This document shows positions 22,754-32,557 of a DNA stretch of 64,000 bases, piece after piece. Numbering within the stretch: the first letter of the stretch is position 1; each line of letters starts with the position of its first letter. Below the pieces are notes generated by a model. It searched no databases. It worked only from the letters and a program-made list of their open reading frames with translations, and had not been told where the DNA came from. The position numbers and the translations under genes are program-made. Source of the stretch: Microbacterium sp. Root53 (lineage in GTDB: Bacteria; Actinomycetota; Actinomycetes; Actinomycetales; Microbacteriaceae); contig NZ_LMFR01000012.1 of the NCBI RefSeq assembly GCF_001426925.1, forward strand, positions 62,001 to 126,000, in the 5' to 3' direction.

Positions 22754-23521
22754 CGCTTCGATGGGCTCGCCGGGCGCGAAGTAGCCCTCGTAGCCCTCGC
22801 TCTCGAGGCGCTCGGCCAGCTCGGGGCCGCCCTCCTCGACGATCTCGCCCTTGACCATGACGTGCACGAAGTCGGGCTTGATGTAGCGCAGGATGCGCGT
22901 GTAGTGCGTGATGAGCAGGACACCGAGGCCGGTGTTCTCCTTGGCGCGGTTGACGCCCTCCGAGACCACCTTGAGCGCGTCGACGTCCAGACCCGAGTCG
23001 GTCTCGTCCAGGATCGCCAGCTGCGGCTTGAGCAGCTCGAGCTGGAGGATCTCGTGGCGCTTCTTCTCGCCGCCCGAGAAGCCCTCGTTGACGTTGCGCT
23101 GCGCGAACTTGTCATCCATGCGCAGGTTCTTCATGCCCTGCTTGACGTCCTTCGTCCACGTGCGCAGCGACGGCGCCTCGCCGTCGATCGCGGTCTTGGC
23201 GGTGCGCAGGAAGTTCGTCACGGTGACGCCCGGGATCTCGACCGGGTACTGCATCGCGAGGAACAGGCCGGCGCGGGCGCGCTCGTCGACGCTCATCTCG
23301 AGGACGTCCTCGCCGTCGAGCGTGATGGTGCCGCCCGTCACGGTGTACTTGGGGTGGCCCGCGATGGTCGACGCGAGCGTCGACTTGCCCGAGCCGTTGG
23401 GGCCCATGATCGCGTGCGTCTCGCCGGAGCGGACGGTGAGGTTCACGCCGTTCAGGATGGGCGTCGTGCCTTCTTCGGTCTCCACCGTGACGTGGAGGTC
23501 GCGGATCTCGAGGACAGCCAT
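22751..23521 (-). CDS. sufC: Fe-S cluster assembly ATPase SufC
   Basis: 256-residue soluble ABC ATPase that powers the SufBCD scaffold. Walker A is GPNGSGKST (about 40-48), the signature is FSGGEKKR, Walker B is AILDETDSGLDVDALK, and the switch His is in LITHYTR. FSGGEKKRHEILQL and ETDSGLD are diagnostic of SufC. Two bases separate it from the ferredoxin gene stop upstream. Confidence 0.96.
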   Translation of the reverse strand: MAVLEIRDLHVTVETEEGTTPILNGVNLTVRSGETHAIMGPNGSGKSTLASTIAGHPKYTVTGGTITLDGEDVLEMSVDERARAGLFLAMQYPVEIPGVTVTNFLRTAKTAIDGEAPSLRTWTKDVKQGMKNLRMDDKFAQRNVNEGFSGGEKKRHEILQLELLKPQLAILDETDSGLDVDALKVVSEGVNRAKENTGLGVLLITHYTRILRYIKPDFVHVMVKGEIVEEGGPELAERLESEGYEGYFAPGEPIEA

Positions 23522-23523
23522 GG

Positions 23524-23850
23524 TCAGATTTCCTTCTTCAGCGTGGGGTCGATGAGCACGTCGTCTCCGTCGATCTCGACGACGAAGACCGGGACGGGCT
23601 CGTAAGCGGGGAGGTTGAGGGGCTTGCCGGTGCGCAGCGAGAACGCCGAGCCGTGGGCCCAGCACTCGAGCGTGTCGCCCTCGACGAAGCCCTCCGACAG
23701 GGAGATGTCGCCGTGCGTGCAGGTGTCGCCGATCGCGTGCACCTCGCCGGCCGAGTCGAGCACGACCGCGATCGCGACGCCGTCGACCTCGACCTTCAGC
23801 GGGGTGTCCTGCTCGAGCTCGCTCAGCGCGCACACGCGCGTGGCGCTCAC
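23524..23850 (-). CDS. Rieske-type ferredoxin in the suf operon
   Basis: 108-residue Rieske [2Fe-2S] protein (non-heme iron oxygenase ferredoxin subunit type). The two cluster motifs are CTHGDISLSEG (C-x-H) and CWAHGSAF (C-x2-H). GTG start overlapping the sufD stop as GTGA. This gene sits between sufD and sufC in many actinobacterial SUF loci and probably supplies electrons or carries a cluster during assembly, but its exact role is not established. Confidence 0.92.
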   Translation of the reverse strand: MSATRVCALSELEQDTPLKVEVDGVAIAVVLDSAGEVHAIGDTCTHGDISLSEGFVEGDTLECWAHGSAFSLRTGKPLNLPAYEPVPVFVVEIDGDDVLIDPTLKKEI

Positions 23851-25061
23851 GCGGCGGCTCCGTCCGGAGTCGCCGCCAGCTCCTTCTCGATGAGCGCCGT
23901 CAGCTCCTCCTCCAGGGAGGGGATGCCGATCTTCTGGACGGTCTCGGCGAGGAAGCCCAGGACCACCAGGCGACGCGCCTCCTCCTCGGAGATGCCGCGC
24001 GCCTGCAGGTAGAAGAGCTGCTCGTCGTCGAACCGGCCGGTGGCCGATGCGTGGCCGGCGCCCTTGATGTCGCCCGTCTGGATCTCGAGGTTCGGGATCG
24101 AGTCGGCGCGCGCGCCGTTGGTCAGCACCAGGTTGCGGTTGGCCTCGTAGGAGTCGGTGCCGGTCGCGTCCGGGCCGATCAGCACGTCGCCGATCCACAC
24201 GGTGCGGGCGCTCTCGCCCTGGAGCGCGCCCTTGTAGAGCACGTCGCCCGTGGTCTCGACGCCCTTGTGGTGCAGGTACACCTGGCTCTCGAGGTGCTGG
24301 CCGGCGTCGCTGTAGGCAAGGCCGTACATCTCGCCGTTGGAGCCGGCGCCCGCGAGCTCCAGGTTCGGGTTCACGCGCACGACGCCGCCGCCGAAGCTGA
24401 CGACGATGTGGCGCACCGAGGCGTCGCGGTCGACGCGCGCCTGGTGGGAGGCCGCGTGGATCGCGTCGTCGTCCCACTGCTGCACGGTCACGACCGTGAC
24501 GTTCGAGCCGTCGCGCGCGATGATCTCGACGTTCTGCGCGTACTGCGCGGAGCCGGCGTGCCGCAGCACGACGGTCGCCTTGCTGTGCTCGAGCGCCTCG
24601 ATGACGATGTGGCCGTCCGCGCGGCGGTCGGCGCCGAGGCCCGTGAACTGCACCACGATCGGCTCTGCCACCTCCTCCTCGCGCGGAATGCGCACGTGGA
24701 GGGCCTCGGTCGCGCCCTGCCAGGCGAGCGCCGCCGGCAGGTCCTCGGGGATGAAGAACTCCCCGCGCGGCGCCTGGCCGGCCGCGAGCGGCGCGCCGAC
24801 GTACTGCGCGCCCGACACGACCTCGGCGGTCACGCCGTCGTTCGCGGCGGCCGCCTCGAACAGGGGCTTGAGGCGCGCCACCGGCGCGTGCTTCCAGTTG
24901 ACCTCGCGGCCGGTGGGCACGCCGAAGTCCGCGGGCTCGTACGAGCGGAGGCGCTCCGAGCGGGTCTGCACCGGCACGGTCACCCCGGCGACCTGCGCCG
25001 CGGGGTCCACGTGGGCGTGCTCGTCCTGCGCCGCAACCGGCGCCGTCGTCGACGTCGTCAT
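23847..25061 (-). CDS. sufD: Fe-S cluster assembly protein SufD
   Basis: 404-residue SufD scaffold subunit. Long beta-helix core with VVSFGGGVVRVNPNLELAGA, the HHKGVETTGDVLYKGALQGE region, and GAGHASATGRFDDEQLFYLQ near the C-terminus. These are shared with SufB and are typical of SufD. It forms the SufBC2D complex with its operon partners. The ATG lies directly after the sufB stop. Confidence 0.95.
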   Translation of the reverse strand: MTTSTTAPVAAQDEHAHVDPAAQVAGVTVPVQTRSERLRSYEPADFGVPTGREVNWKHAPVARLKPLFEAAAANDGVTAEVVSGAQYVGAPLAAGQAPRGEFFIPEDLPAALAWQGATEALHVRIPREEEVAEPIVVQFTGLGADRRADGHIVIEALEHSKATVVLRHAGSAQYAQNVEIIARDGSNVTVVTVQQWDDDAIHAASHQARVDRDASVRHIVVSFGGGVVRVNPNLELAGAGSNGEMYGLAYSDAGQHLESQVYLHHKGVETTGDVLYKGALQGESARTVWIGDVLIGPDATGTDSYEANRNLVLTNGARADSIPNLEIQTGDIKGAGHASATGRFDDEQLFYLQARGISEEEARRLVVLGFLAETVQKIGIPSLEEELTALIEKELAATPDGAAA

Positions 25062-26480
25062 CTAGCCGACCGATCCTTCCATGCCCATCTCGATGAGCTT
25101 GTTCAGCTCGAGGGCGTACTCCATGGGCAGCTCGCGCGCGATCGGCTCGATGAAGCCGCGCACGATCATCGCCATCGCCTCGTCCTCGGGGAGGCCGCGG
25201 CTCATCAGGTAGAACAGCTGCTCCTCGCTGACCTTCGAGACCGTGGCCTCGTGGCCGAGCTGCACGTCGTCCACGCGGATGTCGATCGCGGGGTACGTGT
25301 CGGAGCGCGAGATCGTGTCGACCAGCAGCGCGTCGCAGCGGACCGTGTTGGCCGAGTGGTGCGCGTTCGCGTCCACCCGCACCTCGCCGCGGTAGCCGGC
25401 GCGGCCGCCGCCGCGGGCGATCGACTTCGAGACGATCGACGACTGCGTGTACGGCGCCATGTGGATCATCTTCGCGCCGGCGTCCTGGTGCTGGCCGGGG
25501 CCGGCGAACGCGACCGAGAGCGTCTCGCCCTTGGCGTGCTCGCCCATCAGGAAGATCGACGGGTACTTCATCGTGACCTTCGAGCCGATGTTGCCGTCGA
25601 TCCACTCCATCGTCGCGCCCTCGTGCGCCACGGCGCGCTTGGTGACGAGGTTGTAGACGTTGTTCGACCAGTTCTGGATCGTCGTGTAGCGCACGCGCGC
25701 GTTCTTCTTCACGATGATCTCGACCACGGCCGAGTGCAGCGAGTCGCTCTTGTAGATGGGCGCGGTGCAGCCCTCGATGTAGTGGACGTAGGAGTCCTCG
25801 TCCGCGATGATCAGGGTCCGCTCGAACTGGCCCATGTTCTCGGTGTTGATGCGGAAGTACGCCTGCAGCGGGATCTCGACGTGCACGCCCTTGGGCACGT
25901 ACACGAACGAGCCGCCCGACCACACGGCCGTGTTCAGCGCGGCGAACTTGTTGTCGCCGGCGGGGATGACCGTGCCGAAGTACTCCTCGAAGAACTCGGG
26001 GTGCTCGCGCAGCGCGGTGTCGGTGTCCATGAAGATGACGCCCTGAGCCTCCAGGTCCTCGCGGATCTGGTGGTAGACGACCTCGGACTCGTACTGCGCC
26101 GCCACACCGGCGACGAGGCGCTGGCGCTCCGCCTCCGGGATGCCGAGCTTCTCGTACGTGTTGCGGATGTCCTCGGGGAGGTCCTCCCACGACTGGGCCT
26201 GCTTCTCCGTGGAGCGCACGAAGTACTTGATGTTGTCGAAGTCGATCTCGCTGAGGTCGGCGCCCCACGTCGGCATCGGCTTCTTCTCGAACAGGCTCAG
26301 GCCCTTCAGACGGGTCTTGAGCATCCATTCGGGCTCGCTCTTGAGCGCGGAGATGTCGCGCACGACGGCCTCCGTGAGGCCGCGCTTGGCGCTCGCGCCG
26401 GCGGCGTCGGGATCGTGCCAGCCGAACTCGTACACCCCCAGACCTTCGAGCTCGGGGCGGTCGATCAGCACATCGGACAT
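25062..26480 (-). CDS. sufB: Fe-S cluster assembly protein SufB
   Basis: 472-residue SufB scaffold, the main site of Fe-S cluster formation. Diagnostic stretches include [40 protein letters not shown] (with a conserved Cys), and [20 protein letters not shown]. First gene of sufB-sufD-ferredoxin-sufC-sufT. GAGGAGA is the ribosome binding site. The likely promoter is TAGAAT at 26653-26658, giving a leader of about 165 bases. No sufR repressor gene and no sufS or sufU are beside it. Confidence 0.96.
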   Translation of the reverse strand: MSDVLIDRPELEGLGVYEFGWHDPDAAGASAKRGLTEAVVRDISALKSEPEWMLKTRLKGLSLFEKKPMPTWGADLSEIDFDNIKYFVRSTEKQAQSWEDLPEDIRNTYEKLGIPEAERQRLVAGVAAQYESEVVYHQIREDLEAQGVIFMDTDTALREHPEFFEEYFGTVIPAGDNKFAALNTAVWSGGSFVYVPKGVHVEIPLQAYFRINTENMGQFERTLIIADEDSYVHYIEGCTAPIYKSDSLHSAVVEIIVKKNARVRYTTIQNWSNNVYNLVTKRAVAHEGATMEWIDGNIGSKVTMKYPSIFLMGEHAKGETLSVAFAGPGQHQDAGAKMIHMAPYTQSSIVSKSIARGGGRAGYRGEVRVDANAHHSANTVRCDALLVDTISRSDTYPAIDIRVDDVQLGHEATVSKVSEEQLFYLMSRGLPEDEAMAMIVRGFIEPIARELPMEYALELNKLIEMGMEGSVG

Positions 26481-26598
26481 GACGTCACACTCTCCTCTTA
26501 GGCCGCAGACGGTGTCAGCCGCTCCAGCGGCGCGAGCCGATCGGATCCGCGCGAGCCGCCGTGGTGGGCCTTCATACGAGACGCGAAGGTGTCGCGCC

Positions 26599-26658
26599 TA
26601 GACTGTGGGCGGTGCGGCGAGACTCTCGCGCGCATCCGCGTCACCACCTTCGATTCTA
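26599..26658. promoter_or_regulatory. divergent ctaA and suf promoters
   Basis: Plus-strand TAGACT (26599-26604) is a candidate -10 for ctaA. Minus-strand TAGAAT (26653-26658) is a candidate -10 for sufB. The two transcription units would overlap at their 5' ends within the 246-base gap. Confidence 0.45.
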
Positions 26659-26726
26659 CAGGTTCCGCCCCTCGCCGGGCCGCGCCGGCCCCGCTTCACG
26701 GGGTACCGCCAGGAGGCCTTCCCGCC

Positions 26727-27662
26727 ATGTCCGCCGCCACCGCAGCCCCCGTCACCGGCCCCGTCCCGGCCTCCCCGCGCACCGCCGCCGTGGCGGATCG
26801 CCTGCTGCGCGTGCTGGCGTGGCTGTCGTTCCTGGCGGAGACGACCATCATCGGCACGGGCGGTGCGGTGCGGCTGACCGGCTCGGGACTCGGCTGCTCG
26901 GAGTGGCCCCTCTGCACGCCCGACTCGCTCGTCCCGACGGAGGAGCTGGGCATCCACGGCTTCATCGAGTTCGGCAACCGCACCATGACGGGCGTCGTGG
27001 GCCTGCTCGCGCTGGCCGTCCTGATCGTCACGCTGCGCCGCGCACGCGCTCGCCGCGACCTCGCGGTGCTGGCCTGGATCGTGCTGGGCGGCGTCGCCGC
27101 GCAGGCCGTGGTGGGCGGCGTCACCGTGTGGACCGGGCTGAACCCGTTCATCGTCGGCTTCCACTACGTCGCGTCTCTCCTGCTGGTGTGCGTGACCGCC
27201 GCGTACCTGGTGCGGATGCACGAGGCCCCTGGGCCCCGCGAGCGCGCGGTGCCCGCGTGGTTCGCGATCCTGACGCATGTGACGTCGCTCGCGCTCGCGG
27301 CCACGATCCTCTTCGGCGTCCTGACCACGGCGAACGGCCCGCACTCCGGCGACGCGAACGTGATCCGCACGGGCTTCGACGCCACGGTGCTCGCGCACGT
27401 GCACTCGTGGCCGGGGTACATCCTGCTCGCGCTGGTCGTCGCGCTCGTGATCGCGGCCGCCGCGCTGCGCCTTCGCCCGCTCCCCTGGCTCGCGGCGCTG
27501 CTGGCGGTCATCGCCGTGCAGGTCGTCGTCGGGATCGTCCAGGCGCGCACGGACCTCCCCGCGCTGCTGGTGGGCGTCCACATGGTGCTGGCCGCCCTGT
27601 CCGCGGCGGCGTTCACCGTGGTCGTGCTGCGCCTGAAGCGGCCGGTGTCCGCCCCGGCGTGA
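26727..27662 (+). CDS. ctaA: heme A synthase (COX15/CtaA family)
   Basis: 311-residue membrane enzyme that oxidises the C8 methyl of heme O to the formyl of heme A. About eight helices. GGAVRLTGSGLGCSEWPLCT (with Cys pair) and GIHGFIEFGNRTMTG (His and Glu) mark the first half. In the second half GFHYVASLLLV and HVHSWPGYILL, then GVHMVLAALSA, supply further His ligands. AGGAGG at 26711-26716 selects the ATG at 26727 rather than the upstream ATG at 26589. Fits with ctaB and SURF1 in the same window. Confidence 0.94.
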   Translation: MSAATAAPVTGPVPASPRTAAVADRLLRVLAWLSFLAETTIIGTGGAVRLTGSGLGCSEWPLCTPDSLVPTEELGIHGFIEFGNRTMTGVVGLLALAVLIVTLRRARARRDLAVLAWIVLGGVAAQAVVGGVTVWTGLNPFIVGFHYVASLLLVCVTAAYLVRMHEAPGPRERAVPAWFAILTHVTSLALAATILFGVLTTANGPHSGDANVIRTGFDATVLAHVHSWPGYILLALVVALVIAAAALRLRPLPWLAALLAVIAVQVVVGIVQARTDLPALLVGVHMVLAALSAAAFTVVVLRLKRPVSAPA

Positions 27663-27663
27663 G

Positions 27664-28865
27664 CACTCGGTCGGCGTTCATCCGTCGGCCACCTTCTCGT
27701 CTAAGGCGGAGGCCGACGCCGAGCTGGCCCGCGTGCGCGCCGCCGGCTTCGCCGGTCGCACCTGGTACGCGGGCTGGGACGGCAGCTCGGACGCCGCCGG
27801 TCACTGGCGCATCAACGTCCTCACGATCGATCCGCGGACGTTCCGCGGCGAGATCGGCGGCACGTACGGCCCGACGCTCGAGACGCGCGAGCGCACCACC
27901 TGGCTCGCGGCGCATGAGAACGCGACGGCGGCGGTCAACGCCGGCTTCTTCGTGTTCGACCCGGCCGCCGGAGCCGAGGGCGACCCCGCCGGCGCCGGCG
28001 TGTACGACGGCGAGCTCGTGTCGGAGACGATCGGCTCGCGGCCGGTGCTCGTCCTGGACGCGCACGCGGAGCGCACCGACATCACCCGCCCCGTCTGGGA
28101 GGGCAGCGTGCGGCTGCCGTCGGGCACGGCGACGCTCGACGGCCCCGACCGGGTCCCCGGCCTGATCCGCAACTGCGGCGGCCTCGGCGACGCGGCCACG
28201 GACCTGCCCCTGCACGACGTCACGTGCGTGGACGGGGGCGAGCTGGTCGCGTTCGACGCCGAGTTCGGCGCCCGCACGCCCGCGGGCCCGGGCGCGAGGT
28301 GGTCCTCGACGCCGCCGATCGCGTGGTCCGGATCGCCGAGACCCGCGGCACGGCGCTGCGCGAGGGAGAGCGATCGCTCCAGGCCACGGGCGACCGCGTG
28401 CGCGAGCTCGACGGCCTGCGCGTCGGCGCGGCCGTGCCCGTGACGCTGAAGCTGACGTCGGAGCGCGGCGCCGATCTCACCCAGCCGGGCATGTCCGTGA
28501 TCAACGGCGGGCCGCTGCTGCTCGCCGACGGCGAGCACCGCATCACGCAGGCCGCCGACGGGATGGTCCACCCCCGCAACCCCTCGTTCCAGTACGGCTG
28601 GGTGCTGCAGCGCAACCCGCGCACGTTCGCGGGCGTGGATGCGGCGGGCCGCACCGTGCTCGTGACGGTGGACGGCCGCCAGGTCGGCGAGCTCGGCCTC
28701 TCCATCGCGGAGACGGCCGACGTGGCGAAGGCCCTGGGCCTGGTCGACGCGATCAACCTCGACGGCGGCGGCTCCACGGCCATGGTGATCGAGGACGTGC
28801 TGGTCTCGCACCCGTCGGACGCCGCGGGCGAGCGCCCGGTGGGCGACGCGATCTACATCCGCTGA
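27664..28865 (+). pseudogene. phosphodiester glycosidase family protein, 5'-truncated and frameshifted
   Basis: The remnant starts right after the ctaA stop with no start codon in frame. Its first readable part (ATFSSKAEADAELARVRAAG) looks like a SPOR-like segment found inside longer relatives, so a signal peptide and N-terminal region are missing. The NAGPA/phosphodiester glycosidase domain follows: AAVNAGFFVFDP, later MSVINGGPLLLADGEH and AINLDGGGSTAMVI. The frame changes near 28290-28300, where GPG must be followed by REVVLDAADRVV in the next frame, implying one lost base. Truncation plus frameshift points to real decay. A strong terminator follows. Confidence 0.8.
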
Positions 28866-28871
28866 TTCCGA

Positions 28872-28906
28872 CGGAGGGCCCGGGCGCTCGGCGCCCGGGC
28901 CCTCCG
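28872..28906. terminator. strong terminator hairpin
   Basis: CGGAGGGCCCGGGCGC and its perfect complement form a 16-bp stem with a TCG loop between the glycosidase remnant and the PEBP gene (convergent). It can serve both strands. Confidence 0.85.
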
Positions 28907-28922
28907 CGTTCCCGTCAAGGGG

Positions 28923-29435
28923 TCAGTCGCTGGTCGCGGTCGGGACGAGGATCCCGCGCGCGAGCGAGTGGAAGTGACGGTTGAACCCGAGGATCGCGGG
29001 GGTCGCATTCTCGGGCAGGTCCAGGTGCTCGACGTCCAGGGCGTCCACGACGAAGAAGTAGCGGTGCACCCCCGTGCCCGGCGGCGGGCCCGCGCCGATG
29101 TAGCCGCGGACGCCCTTCTCGTTCGGCAGGACGATGCCCGCGGGGGTCTCGCCCGTCGGGAACGACGAGACGTCCGCCGGGATGTCGTACACGGCCCAGT
29201 GCCAGAAGCCGGAGCCGGTCGGGGCGTCGGGGTCGAAGCACGAGAGGGCGAACGACTTCGTGCCCTCCGGGGCACCCGACCAGCTCAGCTGCGGCGAGGT
29301 GTCGGAGCCGCCGCCGGCCGCTCCCCACTGCGCCTTCGGAAGCGGCTGGCCGTCGGCGATGTCGGTGCTGGTCAGCGTCAGCGGGGCGAAGTCGCGCAGG
29401 GTGGCCAGCTCGGCATACGGGTCGTAAGAGAACAT
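28923..29435 (-). CDS. YbhB/YbcL family (PEBP-like) protein
   Basis: 170-residue phosphatidylethanolamine-binding-protein fold. Typical motifs are SPQLSWSGAPEGTKSFALSC, CFDPDAPTGSGFWHWAVYDIP (quoted from overlapping parts), GVRGYIGAGPPPGTGVHRY and FFVVDALD. The DPDAP and GxHRY loops shape the anion-binding pocket. Bacterial members are of unknown physiological role. AAGGAGG before the ATG at 29435 fixes the start; the frame is open further upstream without a better signal. Confidence 0.92.
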   Translation of the reverse strand: MFSYDPYAELATLRDFAPLTLTSTDIADGQPLPKAQWGAAGGGSDTSPQLSWSGAPEGTKSFALSCFDPDAPTGSGFWHWAVYDIPADVSSFPTGETPAGIVLPNEKGVRGYIGAGPPPGTGVHRYFFVVDALDVEHLDLPENATPAILGFNRHFHSLARGILVPTATSD

Positions 29436-29562
29436 GGGGCCTCCTTCCGCCGCCAGGCTAACGCGGCGCCCGGCGTCGGCGCACCCGGCCGCCGCGGGGC
29501 GCACAGGGGATCCATAGCGGGCGCATGGACGGCGCCTGGGGCGGGCCCGTTCGACTGGACCG

Positions 29563-29978
29563 ATGAACACGAACGCATCCGACCAGATCCGCACGTCCGC
29601 CCCGACCGCCTCCGCGCGGCTGCGCCGCAGCGTCCCGTTCTGGATCCTCCTCGCCGGGTCGGCCGGCGCGCTCGCCGGCGGCCTCGCGCTGACCTGCCGC
29701 GCATCGACACCATGGCCGCCAAGCTGACCGACATGACCGCGACCGGCATCGAGGTCTACGTGGGCCAGGCCTGGATCACCCTGGGCGCCGCGCTCGCCGG
29801 CGCGGGCGCGATCGGGCTCGCCCTCGCCCTGGCGCTCGCGGGCGCCGCCGCGCTGGTGCCTGCGCCCGCCCGCACGGACGACGCCGCGGAGGAGTGGACC
29901 GACGAGGCGCCGGACCAGGACGCCGCGCCCGAGGGCGCGGGGGCGGACGAGCCGGCGTACGCGGGCGCCCGCGCCTGA
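29563..29978 (+). pseudogene. two-helix membrane protein, interrupted by one frameshift
   Basis: ATG 29563 reads MNTNASDQIRTSAPTASARL and a first membrane helix (PFWILLAGSAGALAGGLAL), then runs into a stop. In the next frame RIDTMAAKLTDMTATGIEVY and a second helix (WITLGAALAGAGAIGLALAL) continue to an acidic tail and a stop at 29978. One base is missing near 29694-29702. Repaired, it is a protein of about 138 residues of the kind labelled dinucleotide-utilizing enzyme in Microbacterium genomes, a name without visible enzymatic motifs. Because both helices and the tail are intact, a sequencing error is plausible. Confidence 0.7.
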
Positions 29979-29981
29979 CCG

Positions 29982-31436
29982 CTACGCGGCGCCGGCGGAG
30001 CCGATCCCCCGGCGCCGCGCCAGGTCGGCGATCGCGGTGACGAGGGCGACCGCGAGGAACCCCGCGACCGCCAGCATGCCGGCCGCGTACGCGTCGTGGT
30101 ACACGACGATCGCGGCCGCGTGGCCTTTCTCGCGGTACACGGTCGCGTAGAACAGCGAGAGGGCGACGGCCGTGCCGATCGCGGTCCCGACCCGCTGACC
30201 CAGCTGGCCGACCGAACCCGCGACGCCCGCCTGCGACCGCGGCACCTCCTCGTACATCAGCGCCTGGTTCGGCGCGATGACGAACCCGGCACCCAGCCCG
30301 CCGATCACCATGACCGCCGCCATGATCCAGCCGACGTGCGCGGCCGGCGCGAGGAGCGCGGTGACGATCAGCGCCGCGACCGCGAGCAGCATCACCGCGA
30401 GCCCGAGCGCCACGAGACGCCGGCCGTGCCGGGCCACGAGTCGCCCGCCGGCCCACGAGGTGACCGCGCTCGAGAGCGCGAAGCCGACCGTCACGGCCGC
30501 GGCCGAGAGCGCAGTCATCCGGACCCCGGTCTGCAGGAAGAGCGTCGTGACGAGGAACATCGCCGGCATGCCGCTGAAGTACGCGGCCCCCACGATGGCG
30601 CCGTTGCGGAAGGCCGGGGCGCGGAACAGGTTCGCGGGCAGGAGGGGCGTGCGCCCGCGCGCGGCGTATCGCCGCTCCCACAGGATCAGCAGCCCCAGCA
30701 GCGCGGCGAAGGCCGCGAGCGCCCACCACCGCTCGGACGGGTCCTGCGGCGACCCCGTCGTCAGCAGGAACGGCAGCATGAGCGCCACCACCACCCCGCC
30801 GAACAGCACGATGCCGACGGGGTCCAGGTCGAGGCGCCGCGCCCCGCCGTCCGACCGCGGCAGCAGCCGCAGCGCGAAGACGATCGCCGCGAGGCAGAGC
30901 GGCACGTTCATCCAGAAGATGCCGCGCCAGCCGTCCTGCTCGCCGCCCGCCGCGATGAACAGGCCGCCGACGAGCGGCCCGAACGCGGTCGCCAGCCCGA
31001 TCGTCGCCCCGAACATCCCGAACGCGCGGCCCTGCGCCGCACCGCGGAAGAGCTGCTGGATGAGCCCCATCACCTGCGGCATGTGGATGCCGGCCGCGAC
31101 GCCCTGCAGCAGGCGCCCCGCGAGAAGAACCTCGACGTTCGGCGCGAGTCCGCACAGCGCGCTCGCGACCGTGAACAGCGACAGGCCGGCGACGAGCAGG
31201 GCGCGTCGCGAGCGCTGGTCGCCGAGCCGGCCCATGGGCACCATCAGCAGCGCGAGCGCGAGCACATAGCCGGACACGACCAGCTGCAGCTCGGTCGGGC
31301 CGGCCTCGAGCCCCTGCTCGATCGACGGCAGCGCGACGTTGACCTTCGTCAGATCGAGGATCGTGATGCTCGCGACGCCGGCGCACACCCAGAACGCGGG
31401 CCAGGGGCGCGCGTCCGCGTGCTCGGGACCGCTCAC
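29982..31436 (-). CDS. MFS transporter, DHA2 (14-helix) drug exporter type
   Basis: 484-residue major facilitator of the EmrB/QacA type, with about 14 helices. Helix 1 has SITILDLTKVNVALPSIEQG (the DHA2 pattern LDxTxVNVALP), the A-motif is MGRLGDQRSRRALL, and motif C is in GATIGLATAFGPLVGGLF. Such pumps export cationic dyes, drugs or metabolites with proton exchange. The GTG start lies one base after the ctaB stop, so it is probably co-transcribed with ctaB. A functional link to heme synthesis is not evident. No regulator is adjacent. Confidence 0.9.
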   Translation of the reverse strand: MSGPEHADARPWPAFWVCAGVASITILDLTKVNVALPSIEQGLEAGPTELQLVVSGYVLALALLMVPMGRLGDQRSRRALLVAGLSLFTVASALCGLAPNVEVLLAGRLLQGVAAGIHMPQVMGLIQQLFRGAAQGRAFGMFGATIGLATAFGPLVGGLFIAAGGEQDGWRGIFWMNVPLCLAAIVFALRLLPRSDGGARRLDLDPVGIVLFGGVVVALMLPFLLTTGSPQDPSERWWALAAFAALLGLLILWERRYAARGRTPLLPANLFRAPAFRNGAIVGAAYFSGMPAMFLVTTLFLQTGVRMTALSAAAVTVGFALSSAVTSWAGGRLVARHGRRLVALGLAVMLLAVAALIVTALLAPAAHVGWIMAAVMVIGGLGAGFVIAPNQALMYEEVPRSQAGVAGSVGQLGQRVGTAIGTAVALSLFYATVYREKGHAAAIVVYHDAYAAGMLAVAGFLAVALVTAIADLARRRGIGSAGAA

Positions 31437-31437
31437 G

Positions 31438-32358
31438 TCAGAACGGCAGCAGCGGGTCGATCGCGACGGCGACGAAGACGAGCGTCAGGTAGGTGATCGA
31501 GGCGTGGAAGACGCGCATGGGTCCCGCGACCTCGCCGCGGACCGTGCGGGTGTAGAGGCGGTGCGACTCGTACAGGAACCAGCCGCCGAACACGAGGGCC
31601 GACACCGTGTACACCAGCCCCATGCCCGCGACCGGGATCAGCAGCAGCGAGCAGACGACCGTGGCCCACGCGTACAGGATGATCTGCAGCCCGACCTGCG
31701 CGCCCGAGCGCGTGGCGCCGAGCATCGGCACGTCGACGTTCTCGTACTGGTCGCTGTACTTCATCGACAGCGGCCAGTAGTGCGGCGGGGTCCACAGGAA
31801 CACCAGGGCGAACAGGATGAAGGGCGCCCAGTCGAGCGAGTTCGCGACCGCGGCCCATCCGATCAGCACCGGGAAGCAGCCCGCGATGCCGCCCCACACG
31901 ATGTTCTGCTCGGTGCGGCGCTTGAGGATCATCGTGTAGATCACGACGTAGAAGAAGATCGCGAAGGCCGACAGGAACGCCGTGAGCGGGTTCGTGGTGA
32001 GCAGGAACCACGCGGTCGACACGATCGCGAGCGTCCACGCGAACACCAGCGCACTGCGCGGCGAGATCTCGCCCGTCACGATGGGCCGGTTCTCGGTGCG
32101 CTGCATGTGCGCGTCGATGTCGCGATCGAGGTACATGTTGAACGCCGCGGCGGCGCCGGCGCTCAGCGAGCCGCCGATCACGGTCGCCAGCACGAGCCAC
32201 AGGTTCGGCAGCCCGTCCGCGGCGAGGAACATGACCGGCACGGTCGAGACCAGCAGCAGCTCCAGCACGCGCGGCTTGGTCAGCGCCACGTAGGCGCGGA
32301 TCCGGCGCCCCAGGCCGCTCCTCGTCGTGCGGTCGGCGCCGACGGTCGTCGTGGCCAT
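31438..32358 (-). CDS. ctaB: protoheme IX farnesyltransferase (heme O synthase)
   Basis: 306-residue UbiA-family prenyltransferase that adds farnesyl to heme B, giving heme O. The first Asp-rich motif is [19 protein letters not shown], and the segment [20 protein letters not shown] is diagnostic of CtaB/CyoE. About nine helices. GGAGAGG before the ATG at 32358 fixes the start, since the open frame extends to 32511. Divergent from tkt, the usual arrangement in actinobacteria. Works with CtaA to supply heme A. Confidence 0.94.
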   Translation of the reverse strand: MATTTVGADRTTRSGLGRRIRAYVALTKPRVLELLLVSTVPVMFLAADGLPNLWLVLATVIGGSLSAGAAAAFNMYLDRDIDAHMQRTENRPIVTGEISPRSALVFAWTLAIVSTAWFLLTTNPLTAFLSAFAIFFYVVIYTMILKRRTEQNIVWGGIAGCFPVLIGWAAVANSLDWAPFILFALVFLWTPPHYWPLSMKYSDQYENVDVPMLGATRSGAQVGLQIILYAWATVVCSLLLIPVAGMGLVYTVSALVFGGWFLYESHRLYTRTVRGEVAGPMRVFHASITYLTLVFVAVAIDPLLPF

Positions 32359-32557
32359 ACCTCTCCTCCCCGCGCCGTGCTTCCGTGCCCGTGCGCGCAG
32401 AGGCACAGGCCCCCTCAGTCTAGGGCATCCGTACCCCGCGACCCGGCCGCCGCCGCGCTTCCCCGACGCGTCCTCACGACCGCGGATCGCCGCCCGTGAG
32501 CGGAGCGACACGTGCGCGTCACGGCCCCGTCTCAGAGCAGGCGATCGACTGTGTCAC

